From Thuidium tamariscinum (Eukaryota > Streptophyta > Bryopsida > Hypnales > Thuidiaceae): DNA of 64,000 nt. Shown here one piece after another: positions 12,224 through 24,092 of this stretch. The position numbers and the translations under genes were made by a program. The stretch lies in NCBI GenBank assembly GCA_947034885.2, contig OX344754.2:28703369-28767368 (forward strand), read 5' to 3'. The notes under the pieces are model-generated. The model searched no databases, was not told where the DNA came from, and saw only the letters and a list, made by a program, of their open reading frames with translations. Within the stretch, counting starts at the first letter, position 1. Each line of letters starts with the position of its first letter.

Positions 12224-13767
12224 ACAAGTAGTAAAGTGAGATTTATGCACTTATAAGATTATGAGCTTTCATGAAATCTTTATCACTATTTTGAAATACA
12301 AGGCAGTTTCTTGTGAAGTTTATAGGGGAAATTAAAACTCCACACATTACATTTCATATTTAATCTTGAGAGAGTTTCCAACCTAAATATTTTTAGTGAG
12401 AATGAAATTTTTTTTTCTTACCATTTTTTTCATTAAAATTTAAATCCTCTTAAACTCAAATTATTGATTTGTAGTTTTTCAAATTCAAGTATTTAATATA
12501 CAACAATTACATTAAAGTCCTAAGAAATTAAAAAAAATATTTCATATTTTATTTTCATTTTTGAAAATAATTTTTGCATAAAAATAGATGATTTTTCTAA
12601 AAAAAAAGTCAATCATCAAAATTTCTAATAAGAAATAAAAATTATTGATCCTAAAGGTGACAGAGATTGTTGTACAAGCAATTTTAATCCTTGATGGATT
12701 TTTTAAATTAAAGAACTACAAAAACCACATAACAAAATAAAATTCAATTAAGTTGTAATCTAGATACATGAATGATGCCTACAAGAAAAAAGACTATTTA
12801 TAATTTTTTTAACAAAGGTTTATTCTACTTAGAATCATCAAAGCTATTGATTTAGACATAGACATAGTTTAGAAACAAAAAATTATAAAATTTATTTGAA
12901 GTTAAGTTCATTTCATTCCAAACAAAATTATTTATCTATCAAGCACCAATTTGAAAAAGAATACTACCTCTTCTAAGCTAATAGACATACTCTTTGACCC
13001 TAAACTAAGGATAATTTGGAACAATAAAAAACTTATAAAATTTATTTGAAGTTACGTTCATTTCACTCAGATAGACAAAACCATTTATCTATCAAGTACC
13101 AATTTAAAAAAGAGTAATACCTCTTCTAAGCTAATAAAAATACTCTTTGACCCCTAAACTAAGGATAATTTCAAACAATTTTAAGAAGTTTGGATACATT
13201 CACATAAAGTCAATTTTGAATCTATTTCTCCAAATTTTTAATAGAAAGTTTATACATTCTCCCTTTGACAAAAACATTATTATTATTATTCTAATGACAT
13301 GTCTCCATCAATTATTATGTTCATTGCCCATATTTTTGTGGTTTAATAATAGCTCTAAGTGCATAAAGTAACATTCTTTTTACTTCTTGAACTTGACAAA
13401 TAAATTACTAATATAATATAAGGTGAAACTATCTACACGAAAACTACTAGGCAATGTGAAATTTCATTTTAGGAAGAGATAAAGTTTGTATCCTATTATG
13501 CATGATTCAAAAAAATAATAATCTAGCTTAAAATGCTAAAACCTTTCAATTAAAGTTTTTTTAATCTTCAACATTATTTCCACAAATATGTCTTTAGTAA
13601 TACCAATAAATTTATATATATTTTTTAAAATCTCTTTCCTTCATTCTTTTCTTAGTTCCTTAGAAATTGGGATTAATACAATTAAAAAATTCTAGGCAAA
13701 ATGAACCATTCTATACAAGCAATTACAATTCAATTACTTTAGAAAATCAAACACAATTCTAATATTT
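12224..13767. other. AT-rich intergenic DNA with one 150-bp tandem duplication
   Basis: Apart from the tandem pair at 12866-13165 this stretch holds only AT-rich sequence and a short ATT microsatellite near 13277. No coding signal was recognised. Confidence 0.5.
12866..13165. repeat. Tandem duplication, about 2 x 150 bp
   Basis: Two diverged direct copies offset by about 150 bases. Both contain TTATAAAATTTATTTGAAGT, then ATTTATCTATCAAG, CTCTTCTAAGCTAATA and CTAAACTAAGGATAATTT. There is no coding content. Confidence 0.85.
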
Positions 13768-14230
13768 GGGTGATTGCAAGAAACACTTGTCATTTTTTTT
13801 GTCCCCTTAACCTCTACTAGGTGTTTTTTTGCTCATAAATTTTGCATCTTTTGCCTTATCAACTTGAAATTTGGAATGAAGGTGCACACAAAATTTTTAT
13901 ATGTTGTGTAATTTTTTCAATTTTTTACAATTAGTTTACTATTTTTAAATTGCCCCCGATTTGGCTATCTACCTTGGTTGTTTTGGGGGGGATTTTAGTC
14001 CTATTTTTGACTCAAAAATCCAAATTTGAAGCCACAAATTAGATAATTTGGAGGTCTACTAACATTTCAAGGATTGATGATGAGTTTTATGAAAATAAGA
14101 AAAATGTCTATTGTCTGCATAGGGTCAAAGTGACCTTCCTTTGCACAAATGCTACAAAGAGGGAAAAAAATTTAGAGGAATTTTTGTTGCAATGTAAGCA
14201 TGATTTTATTTAGAAAAATGAATTTTTTAA
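13768..14230 (-). mobile_element. Truncated copy of the GGGTGATTGCAAG element (family c)
   Basis: It starts GGGTGATTGCAAGAAACACT, the inverse of the right end of the intact copy at 48637-49328, and stays colinear with it in reverse. Shared blocks are the CCCC tract beside TTTAAA, GGGGGGGATTTTAGTCCTAT followed by TTTTTGA, and GTCAAAGTG. The far terminus is missing, so the 3' limit is approximate. Confidence 0.75.
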
Positions 14231-14827
14231 AATAATTTTTTGATTTTTTTTTTGAATTATTAAAAATAAAAAGGTCCACAAACCCTTTTCTGCTATTTTT
14301 TACTCTGTGTGGCTTGTGAAGTACTTTGTAGTAGTCTATAGTACTATATAGTATTGCATAGTACCATATTAGCGACTTAGATTTGTAGGCGCATGTAAGA
14401 CATGTTGTACCATCAAGATCACATAGTACTTCCAGTATTATGTCCCAAAACAACTTTTTGAGCCAAAAAATTTGATGAAGACTTTTAAAAAAAAATTGTA
14501 AACTAGAATTCATAGATTACATCCACTAATAATTACATCAATTGCTACACTAATTAATATTTTAACAAAAATATAAACCTAAAATTGATAATTTAACCTA
14601 AAATTGATTGTAGGTTGAATGTTTATAATTCATGCAAGATTATTTTCTTTCAATTCAATATTTTAAGTTTTATTCTTATTAATCTTTAAAGGCCTTGTTC
14701 TACTTGTTTATTCAAATCATTTGTAAGGGTCATTCTTTGATTTGTATAAAATAGTTGTCAAGGTCATACATATTTATAACCATTGAACTATAGAAAACTT
14801 GCACAGTGAAGTTGTAAATACAACAAT
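14231..14827. other. AT-rich intergenic DNA
   Basis: Nothing recognised beyond short direct repeats such as the 'cctaaaattgat' pair near 14577-14608. The minus-strand open frame at 14172-14513 is low in complexity and unconvincing. Confidence 0.45.
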
Positions 14828-15051
14828 GCTAGCGTGTGAGCTTGAACATGCGAGTATGTGAGCTTCTAATATGTATATACATAGATATACTACCACCTTG
14901 GAAGGTGTTTATAGTAAAAATACCTATAATATAGGTACCTATAGTATAAATACACTCTTATTATAGAAGGTTTCTATAGTTTAAGCACCTATACTAGAGG
15001 TGCATCATCTTTAAGGCTCACAAGCTCACACTTCTATGCTCACATACTAGC
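14828..15051. mobile_element. GCTAG-ended MITE, copy 1 (family e)
   Basis: It begins GCTAGCGTGTGAGC and ends GCTCACATACTAGC. Both ends repeat GTGAGCTT / AAGGCTCAC-type words, giving inverted termini of about 40 bases. The interior is AT-rich with repeated CCTATA/TATAGG words. It matches 36322-36535 in ends, length and interior style. Confidence 0.75.
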
Positions 15052-17079
15052 AACCATGGTTGTAAATACCTATACTTTAAATTTACAAGAACATGATTTA
15101 GGAATGAACAATTTTTTCAAAGGATGGAAAAACTCACCAAAATTTATTGAAATAAATGAAAGAAAAAGAATTAATGCAATATTCAAGCAATTATAGTTTG
15201 AAACATTTTTTTGTTAGTCTTTGATGGAGCCACAACACAAATAATCTTATGAAAATTTACAAATCTTATATAATTTAGGGGAATTAGTGTATGTCAATTC
15301 AAAATCTACCTTAAGAAAATTAACATTCAACTAGCTTTTCTAATAAAAAAAACATTAACTTTCAAAACAACTTCAATGAACAAGAAAGATGGAAACCTTT
15401 AAAAATTAAAGTATTCAAAACTCAACATTTTGAATCCTCCCAAAATAAAATCTTTCAAAAAATACATATGTTTTATATATGGATCATTATTTTACAACTT
15501 CTACATATAGAGGTTTTGATTAAAGCAAGTTTTCAAACAAAAGCTAAAAATACTTTTCATCTATAGATTAGAATATGATCTCATCATAAATTTTCTTTGA
15601 AACCCATCAATATATTTAATTCCAAGTTCTATTCCATAATAAATTGAGACAATTCTGAAAATATAGGCTATCCTAGGTCCTTGAGGGGTTTGTTACATTG
15701 GTTATTCTAACTTCTTGTATGACAACAATGGTATTCATTCAATTTGTTTAACCTAAATTATAGTCCATAGAATCTTTATAATCAAACAATAATTTTTATA
15801 TACTTCACAAAAATGTACAATATATTGATGAGGTTTTCTTTTGGTCTCCTATGAGTAAGTTTATATATCAATCTATGGAGTACATTCTACCATTCTAGAC
15901 TAATCATGTAAAGTTGCATTAAAAAATTTTATTCTTCTAAATATTGATGGTATATTTAAAAGATAGAAAGATAAAAACATTTTAAATTTTTTATCACAAA
16001 ATTCATGCAACTTTTGGATTTCACTAATAGAAAAACTGAAAAATATATCTTGATATTTATGTGAATCTACAAATCCTTGTGCAAATTCAATTTAGAAGCC
16101 TCAATAAGGTATTCAACTAATTTGAAATTCATATTTTCATTGATAGAGGTATCTTGAATGATATAGATGACGAAATTTAAATTTTGTCTAGAATACTTAA
16201 CATAATAGAATTTGTAATTGTAATATTTAAGAATTGAAGTTAAAATGTCTAGAATAATTCATATGAATGTGAAAGTCAAAAAGTGGAATCAAAATTAAAG
16301 CTTAATTTAAACAACACAACTACTAGGCATACATCTATGAAAATAAATAAAAAGAGAGCATATTAAAAATAATTAATTTACAAAAATATCCTAAACCTTA
16401 TGAAATAGCAATAATAACGAATGAATAAAAAACAATAAAACATATATAAGTCAAATTTCACTAGTTAGAAGTGCAAATCCTCTTTCTGGTCTTTGCTCCC
16501 ATAAGTTATTCTCTCCAATCTTTCTTCCTTTGAGCAAAGTTTCTATCACCATTCTCTACAACTTCAAACACTTTGTGAGGATGTGAAGTTTGTAGCACCC
16601 ACATACATCAAATGTCAACTAATACTTTTGTCATCATAGCTTGCATGTGGTTCAATAGTTCAATATTGTTGATAATTGCCTCTTTTGTAGCATTGTTCAC
16701 TCATTTTTGAATTAGTGCTAAACTACTAATGATCCTTCAATGGATGGTAGAGGTTCTTTATATTCAATGTTGTGATTATCATTTATGAAGACATCATAAT
16801 TAGTCTCTCCAAGATTACCAATCATTATATATTGTCATCATTATCATCATTGTCATCACTATTGCTAAAACTCTCAAATGGGTCAAGTGAAACTTGTTGA
16901 AAAGTAGCTTTCAAGCCACTTCAAATGGAACCATAATAGGTTCCTAAATATTCAAGAATGATATTCCAAGATAAATTTATAGACACTTATAGAACAATAT
17001 GTCAATGCTTACAAAAGTTTTATCATATGCTCGGTTCACATAAACACCAAGCATGCTAAGTGTATAGTTTAGGAATTTT
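15052..17079. other. AT-rich intergenic DNA; may include the 3' tail of the decayed MULE
   Basis: No intact gene. From about 16480 to 17079 the minus strand still shows scattered protein-like runs, including an Asp-rich run encoded by ATC/ATT trinucleotides near 16836-16866. These could be the remainder of the neighbouring transposase, but stops and lost similarity prevent a firm call. Confidence 0.4.
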
Positions 17080-18535
17080 ATATCAATAATTTTGTATAGT
17101 TTAGGACTTCACTTTCCATATATTGTCTTCATGCGACAATTGCACAATATCTTTAAGTGGAATGTCTTCGGTATAATTCCATTCTTTATAATCTTCTCAA
17201 TAGACTTATTGAGAACAAAGCCATTGATTTTTCTTTCTTGCATGTACAAGTAATGATTGACTAGTGGAGTTGTGAGGCACTAAACAAGAAAATTAATTCT
17301 CCTACATTGTTTTTTCCAATTATCAACTAGTATGATCCACCGTTTCAATGCTCCATGATAAGCTTCAATCCTTCATTATGGGTCTTTATTAGAATGATGA
17401 TGGCAAGGATGATTAATAAGATACAACCCTACAGAAAAACATAATTTTTTAATGATTATAATACTATTAAGCATTTTGAACAACATTACATATGTATGCA
17501 AATAAAAACAACAAATATTTTTTATTTATTTTTAAAATTTTGATAAATACAATAATTTTGGGTTTAAAATACAAATTTATATACCTTGATTATTGAAATA
17601 TGTATCAAAATATACTTGCATGTTTTCCATATCAAAGTATTGGAGAAGAAATTTTCCTAATTTTTTAGCACGGTCATTGAAAGTAGACTTGAGCTCTTTG
17701 TATTCAATAGGCATGTATAGATATCCATGTAGAGCTCTATATGTAAGGTCTTGCAAGTTCACAAGGTTTGAAACTTTATACAAAATGTGATTTTTTCAAT
17801 TTTTAAAGACATAAAAGCATATAAATACACTAAAACATCATCCTTTGGCTATGCATATTTTATAGCATTTTGTATCTCTACAATGTTATGCCTTGGGAAA
17901 CATGATGGGTGAAAATTAGGTATATTTTTCATTATATGTCTCTTCAAAGGCTTCAACCATATTATTAGGTCTTCTTTAGTTGATCAACTTGGAACAATCC
18001 AAACCATTAGGAGGGATTTGAGGGCTGCAAAGGGCCGTTTCAGGACTATTCCCGAAACTAGTCTAGGAACGGCTAGCCGCTGGTCAGCATTTCCAAAAAA
18101 ATAAAAAAATAAAAAAATAAAAAAAATAAAAAAAATAAAAATTTTGGGTCCTGAAATATGAATAAAAGTCCAAAAAAAATTCGAAAAAAAAAATTCGATG
18201 ATGTGGCACGGTCTCAACTACGTCGGATTCCTACAAAATTGTGTTCCCGTGGCTGTTTTCGCGATTTTGGGCTGTGGGAACTCACAAACTCCCAGAGCCC
18301 TCAAATCCCTCCTAATGAATAGGAATACCATTATTCCAATCATCAAATACAAGTAATGACCACAATAAGTAATTCGTGTTGTTTATACCATGTGTGGCAT
18401 CCATGGAGATGACTCCCTTATAACCAAATTTCTTTATAATTTCTTTCTACTATGAAGTTTGAATGCCCAAAATGAATGGCAAATCGGTAATGCCATCTTT
18501 TTCATGCCGCATGAAGACATTTTATGGTTGTTGTT
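17080..18535 (-). pseudogene. Decayed MULE-type transposase
   Basis: Minus-strand conceptual reading gives Mutator-like (MULE) transposase hallmarks in the right order, with stops and frame changes between them. Near 18490-18530 is a block ending PFILGIQT. Next comes GYKGVISMDATHG at about 18387-18425, with the first DDE Asp in MDATHG, then LLVFDDWNNGIP. After the inserted MITE follow WLKPLKRHI and NFHPSCF, then a block with DLTYRALHGY (17577-17783). The last block is EAYHGALKRW (about 17338-17370), a candidate for the catalytic Glu, followed by LTTPLVNHYLYMQERKINGF. It cannot encode an active enzyme. The family call rests on motif recall; the far C-terminus, including any SWIM finger, is not recognisable. 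Confidence 0.75.
18005..18317 (-). mobile_element. CATTAG MITE (family b) inserted in the MULE
   Basis: Perfect 22-bp terminal inverted repeats start CATTAGGAGGGATTTGAGGG and end in its reverse complement. The 313-bp interior includes an (A)nT-rich tract and, in reverse, subterminal sequence shared with the 20245 copy (GTAGGAATCC..CG, GTGCCAC.TCAT). It sits inside the MULE reading frame: removing exactly this interval joins NNGIPI to VWIVP in frame, as expected for the family. No target-site duplication is therefore apparent. Confidence 0.9.
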
Positions 18536-18582
18536 GAATTCACATCTTTACACTAGAAAAGTCATTTGGACTTTGACACCAA

Positions 18583-19070
18583 CACTACAAGAGAAAGGGG
18601 TGTTTTAAGTATAGTCCTAGAGATAAGATTTTAAGTAATGCCCTTTTTAGGAGATTTTAAATAAGAAATATTTGTCTTTTTAGTAATATAATGATGAGAT
18701 TATTCTAAATTGAATAGTTTTACACTTGCAGTATGACAACAATATAATTGTTTGATAATATTGTTGTAAAAATATGTATGTTTTAGTATAAGAAATTCAT
18801 TGCTTCTACACACACCAATTCAACAAATGTGCAATATTGCAATTGTTTATGAAAATTATACTTTCAATATCAAATTGAAGATATTTTGCAATATTTAAAC
18901 ATATCTTTGTAGTATTGTTCAATAGGCCATTTAACAATATTCATTTACAATAGCTACAATACTGCATTTATACTTACCATTTTCTATACTAGTTTAGTAC
19001 TACATCAATGCTAAACTATTAGTTGTTTGCAACAATATTGAAACTTACACACATATCAATATTGTTTCAA
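18583..19070 (+). mobile_element. Candidate CACTA (En/Spm-like) terminus with subterminal repeats
   Basis: The sequence CACTACAAGAGAAAGGGG matches the usual plant CACTA terminus (CACTACAAGAAA type). The next 480 bases are studded with CAATATT/AATATTG words in both orientations, like the subterminal repeats of that superfamily. Similarity to the MULE stops at this point. No opposite end (..TTGTAGTG) was found in the window, so the right limit is only where the CAATATT cluster fades. Confidence 0.45.
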
Positions 19071-20241
19071 TTGGAGGAAGATTTTTTCTCCAATGAGTGA
19101 GTCTCCTACCATTATTCATCTACTACCATTAAAATTAGTTGGCTCACTCACTTGACTTCTCTCTACAACTTAGAGGGTCCAATCTAGCTCATAAAATCCA
19201 ACCCTTCATGTTCTTCAATCTAAAATTACTATAATTCATAAAGCTTGCACTTGTCTTGTAATTCCAAAAATGTCAATATTGGTAAGTAGCTTGATTCTAA
19301 AGCCAAAATATCAATGTGAAGGTCAAAATGTAAATTATATATGGACTTTTCCAAAAGGTGCATTCAATAGAGGTCAATCCTTGGTATGGCCATGAAGAGT
19401 CAATAGCACAAAGTAGGATGTCCAATGCCTTTAAAGTGATAAAAATTAGTGGGTGATATGTTGGACAAGGTCCGTCATCTATCCTTCTACGATTGTCATG
19501 TTTTCCAAGGTCATTGCTCATATTGTAGGGTTATCTATTTCATTTCCAACTTGTGACATCAAGGAGAAGGCTTTGGATTTGAAACTCTACCTTCCTTACA
19601 CTAGAAGATCCTCCAACTATAAAATGCATTTTGTGTAGCTACAATAAGAATGAGGGTTGCAAGACTTCATCTTGTCCAAGGAAAGGGTTGCAAGTCTCCA
19701 ACAATGGTACATAATTCTTTCCACTAAATCTGATTGTTCACAAGATTCTTAAATTTTTAAATGAACATTTTCTGAGTAGTCTTGTAAAATGTGGCATCTC
19801 TATGCAAATATGCACAAGAAGTGTGTTGATGGACAAGAAGTTTCAAAGTACCCAGGTGAACTCACCATCCTTAAGGAGTTTATACAAATTTGATGCACGA
19901 TATTAATTTTGCATGTGATTATTAGCATATAGTTGAGGTTATAGTATAGGTAGAATGTCTGTATTATTTAACTAAAAAATCTTAAGAAGAGATTAGGGTT
20001 GAGAATGTATAGATGATGTCTCTTTATAAATTGTTCAACTCATTGATTGCACTTGGTGTATATTTATTATTTATAAAGGTTTGAAAATTTCAACCTTCAT
20101 TTTCACAAATCTTTTGACATGAGTTTGTTTTGTTTCATGTGCATTCCAATTTTTAAAGCATCAGTTACTAAGGTAGAAGTCTCTAGACTTTCAGTGTTGT
20201 AAATTGAAAGAGTAGTTCTGAGCTCATGCTATGCATGTAAA
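19071..20241. other. AT-rich intergenic DNA
   Basis: No gene, RNA or terminal inverted repeat recognised. Overlapping opposite-strand frames at 19297-19638 have no family resemblance. Confidence 0.45.
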
Positions 20242-20244
20242 ACC

Positions 20245-20521
20245 CATTAGGGGAGATTTGAGGGCTCTAGGAGCCCGCGAGTTTCTACAATCCAAAAACG
20301 TGGAAATTGCCGTGGGAGCGCAGTTTTGCAGGAATCCTATGTGGTCGAGAGAGTGCCACGTCATTAATTTTTTTATTTTTGAAAAAAAATGGATTTTTTT
20401 TTCATATTTTAGGATCCAATTTTTTTTTGAAATGCTAGCCTGACAATGGCCAATCGTTCTTAGACCAATTTTAGGAACAATCCTAAAATGGCCCTTTGGA
20501 GCCCTCAAATCCCCTCTAATG
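20245..20521 (+). mobile_element. CATTAG MITE, full copy (family b)
   Basis: It starts CATTAGGGGAGATTTGAGGG and ends in the near-complement CCCTCAAATCCCCTCTAATG. The length is 277 bp. ACC flanks both sides directly (20242-20244 and 20522-20524), a possible 3-bp target duplication, although other copies do not repeat this. The interior carries the family's GCAGGAATCCTA and GTGCCACGTCAT blocks. Confidence 0.9.
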
Positions 20522-20524
20522 ACC

Positions 20525-22089
20525 TTATTCCAACCTGCTACATCAAAATTCCAAATCAAAGCAACAACACCTTGTAGCCTTTATTGTTTAGGTTTACTCT
20601 CTTACAACTATTAAGGTAGGTTCATAAATGGAGCATGTAAGCTTGGCTACATCTAAATTTTGGGAGGTGAAACGTCTTGAAAGATTTTTTTAGTAAATTG
20701 TCTTTAAAAGACAAGTGGAATTGTCATGGAATCCAAGTTGTTCCATATTTTTTTGAGCTTTGTGGAATTAGTTATTAGATTTTGAAGTTGAAATGGCATA
20801 GGGCTCTAAACTAGAGTACCTCCTAACATGAAGACAATGTTTACATTTCCAAAATCCTATAAAAAACAATATGTACAAACAATGTACATTTAAGGAGGTG
20901 CTCCATTTTAGAGCATACTTGCTTTATAACCTTGTATTTTATTATTTTGTTTGTTGTGATGTACATGCTTGAAAACGGATTGTACCTAAATAGCCTTTTC
21001 AATAGCTCTACTCTCAAATTCATTGGTTGTAATTAAGCATTCATCTTTCTATATGAGATACCACTAGTTTTTGTTTTTGTTTTTTCATTTTTGATGAAGT
21101 GCTAAAGTGGCAATATTAAATGTTATGGTGGTGCTTCTAATTTCTACATATTGGATAGAAAATATCACATTACCACACATCACATATTTATTTTTTGGTT
21201 TAATTTCATCCACAATTTGGCAATATCATCCAAGTTTTTCTTAAAAGATTTATAGTTTTTAGGCAATTTCATCCAAAATTTTATTACTTATGTTCCAAGA
21301 GCTTTCTATTTAGCCCACTGTTTCAAATGGTGCAAATTGATGACAAATTACAAACAAATCCACTAGATGTCATGTATCTAAATTGGTCTTGTTTATCGAT
21401 ATCCATCATTATAGTTAATATAAGGTCATTACAACTAAAAGCATGTCAAGTAAAAAATACTACAAATCAAATTTAAAGTACAAACTATACAAAAGGTTTA
21501 AGTAGTCACGGCCACCATCTTCTTCAATTTGTCAACTTATTGACATTTTTATTACTTTGCCAAATCAAATGTATAATCCTTATGTTTGTTTGATTTTAGT
21601 AGAACCATTTGCCTTCTAGTTAACATATTACCAAAAGAAAATCAAGTGAAATTGATTAAATTTAGATAGCAATACTTTCTTAGCAATTTTTAAAGGACCA
21701 TTTTATATCTAGACTTCAACAAACTTCATTAAAGTTTTACATTAAAATGCAAATTTTAAAGTTTTGATATTGTTCACATATATTGATATATGTCTAGTAG
21801 TATTAAATTAATAACATTAAATTGATTTTTTTATGAATTTTAAAAGAAATGTCTTTGTAAAAATCATAGAAATTACAAAAAATTTAAAACAATATAAATT
21901 TAAAAAAAATGAAAATAGTAGTTACAAACATCATGGTGTAATTGATGTATTCCTTATATTCACACCAAGAAATTCAATAGAAAAGTTCAAAAGTGGTGTA
22001 TTTTGAGTTTTAAGATGATATCTTTAAAGTGTCACAAAAATTACAATGTTAATAATTTTGAAAATAACTAAAAGGAATAAAATGTAGAT
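20525..22089. other. AT-rich intergenic DNA
   Basis: Nothing beyond AT-rich sequence and short open frames could be supported. Confidence 0.45.
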
Positions 22090-22094
22090 TATTA

Positions 22095-22428
22095 GAGTTA
22101 TTCACAAAGTGAACTGGAGTTCTCTAGAGTTTCATCGTCACTTTTGAAACCGGATTTAGCTAGTCTGACACATACAAGACACACATTTATTGAGTTGGGA
22201 CCACACGGTGGCCCATTTAGGCATGGTTTTGGCTTTGGTTTGAGGCTTGGAAGGTGGGGGGGACAATGGCAGCTAAAATCTTGGGATGTGTCATAAACTC
22301 TCATTGGCTCCCTCAAACTCCGGTCCAAATTTTTTTTCTCACCTTTTTGGAGGTTTAGAAAGTTTGGTCCCCACTTTCCACATCGAGGTTGCAAACTGGA
22401 GTTTGAGAGGGGACTTTACAAATAACTC
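22095..22428. mobile_element. Single-copy 334-bp MITE-like element
   Basis: It starts GAGTTATTCACAAAGT and ends ACTTTACAAATAACTC, imperfect terminal inverted repeats of about 16 bases. TATTA lies directly outside both ends (22090-22094 and 22429-22433), a candidate 5-bp target duplication. The interior is unusually GC-rich for the neighbourhood. The minus-strand open frame inside it is not family-like. Confidence 0.7.
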
Positions 22429-22433
22429 TATTA

Positions 22434-22985
22434 GAGCTACAATTTTTTAGTTTACCTTAAAAATATTCAAAATTAAGAACTATGTAAAACTTTAGGTTTG
22501 AAAATGTTTCTTTGATTTTCAAAATGCTTGTAGGACTTATAATATCTTTTCAAGGTTTAAAGGACAAATACCTAAAACTAGTGCATATCTAATGCCTCAT
22601 AACAAATCAAATTTGTATGTAAAATCTTTAAGTCTCCTATTAGCAAAGTAGCTATTTATGCTTCACTCTTTGTTGCTTCAAGGTTCAAATGTATTGTTTT
22701 TTGGTTGAGTCTATGCCCCATTGTCTATAGCATGTTGTTTTTGTAAAAATCTATATCACAAAATTCAAAATCTAGACTGTACTTACAACATCCATCACTA
22801 GAATTTACTAATCTATTGCAAGAAAAATTTTACTATGCAACCGCTCTAAAAGCAAATTTTATATATTATTAGTATTAGGTGTTGCTACTTTACCTTAATA
22901 GTAGTAGTAGTAGCTTAATGCTTAACAAGGGCTTTCAAAAGAACTTCATTTTTACAATAAGGCCTAGTTTATACTTGACATATGA
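22434..22985. other. AT-rich intergenic DNA
   Basis: No feature supported. A short TAGTAG trinucleotide run occurs near 22900. Confidence 0.4.
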
Positions 22986-23225
22986 CTATACTAAATAGTG
23001 ATGCCTTTACAATTCAATTGCCCTACTCTAAGAAAGTTACTTTGAATGCCATCAAATTCAACAAATATTTCTATAAATACTTCCATTTGTACACATGGAG
23101 GTTTATTAGTTCTAAATATTTGAATAACTAATTCAAAAGTAGTGCATTCTTGTATACTAAGTGTAAAGAATAATACAATGTCAAATGTCAAGTGGGGGGC
23201 AACCTAATTTCACTATTTGGTATAG
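22986..23225 (+). mobile_element. CTACACTAAATAGTG MITE, copy 1 (family d)
   Basis: The left end is CTATACTAAATAGTG and the right end CACTATTTGGTATAG. Just inside the right end is GGGCAACCTAATTT. The 240-bp body is colinear with 63198-63452, sharing AAGAAAGTTACTTTG, ACAAATATTTCTATAAATAC and TACACATGGAGGTTTAT. Confidence 0.85.
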
Positions 23226-23655
23226 ATAGAAGGACTATTGAATTTGAATTGTTGATTCAACCATAATTCAATACTCCAACCCTAATTAATGTAAAGTAGT
23301 GAGGCTCAATCTTAAAGCCCTATTTCCAATCATGTGTTCTTGAAATTTTTTAATGTTTAGCTTCAAAAAAATATAAAACTTGTATCTTATTTCTTTACCA
23401 TTCCTATATTTTTTTAAATAAAAATAGAAAAAACTTTTTTTTTAAAAACTTCTTCATATTTTTCTATTTCTTTCACTTTATAAAAGTGAATAAAAGTGAA
23501 TTCAAACTTTCACTTTGAATTCATTTATTATTATATTTTTCAATTCTTTCATCCTTGTTTCATACTTCTTTCATACTTGGACGTGAGGGTTTGCACCAAA
23601 CCTATGTCATCTAAGACGCCACGTACGATGGGTTACAATTCTAGCGCAGCCGTGG
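23226..23655 (+). other. Upstream flank of PRP8
   Basis: AT-rich to about 23580, then composition becomes GC-rich toward the TATA box. It is likely distal promoter; no further element is certain. Confidence 0.4.
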
Positions 23656-23662
23656 TATAAAA
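23656..23662 (+). promoter_or_regulatory. Candidate TATA box of PRP8
   Basis: TATAAAA in a locally GC-rich setting, about 430 bases before the PRP8 start codon. It predicts transcription starting near 23690 and a leader of about 400 nt unless the leader is spliced. Confidence 0.5.
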
Positions 23663-23735
23663 CCCTCGGCCCGGATTTGGACGCATCGACCCCTTGGTTA
23701 AAGAGTTCAACAAGCGTAAAACTTACTTCAGCGGG

Positions 23736-23743
23736 TTAGGGTT
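23736..23743 (+). promoter_or_regulatory. telo-box-like motif in the PRP8 leader
   Basis: TTAGGGTT just downstream of the predicted start. A second copy, TAGGGTTT, lies at 23980-23987. Such motifs are common near starts of plant translation and RNA-processing genes; a role here is inferred. Confidence 0.35.
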
Positions 23744-24092
23744 CCGAACTCCTGATTCCCGCTTTCGTCACGCCTGTGCCCGGCTACCACCGCTCTCCCC
23801 TGAACCCTGGTTATGGCGATGGCCGAAGTGCCACTGCTGCCTTGATGTGCAAGCCATACCTAGGTCCGCATTCCGTCGTCTGCCGCTTGGGCCAGCGGGA
23901 AGAAGCGAACTCTATATCGGAATTTTCCCGGGACTCATAGGGGTGTTGTGCGGTACAACTTAAGCACTGGACGATCAGATAGGGTTTCGGTTTCTTGAAG
24001 GCGGTTTTGTAACCTTGAGGTGACTGTCTTTTGTATTCGTGTGTCTGGAAGGCGAGAGGCTTTTACATGGTGTGCAGTTGAGTCGAGCTATC

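Noticed and set aside
12866..13165. Possible CRISPR-like or satellite array
   Set aside because: Only two diverged direct copies of about 150 bp; no regular spacers or further units.
23694..23963. 89-codon open frame in the PRP8 leader
   Set aside because: It opens with TTG rather than ATG and resembles nothing; it is most likely 5' UTR.
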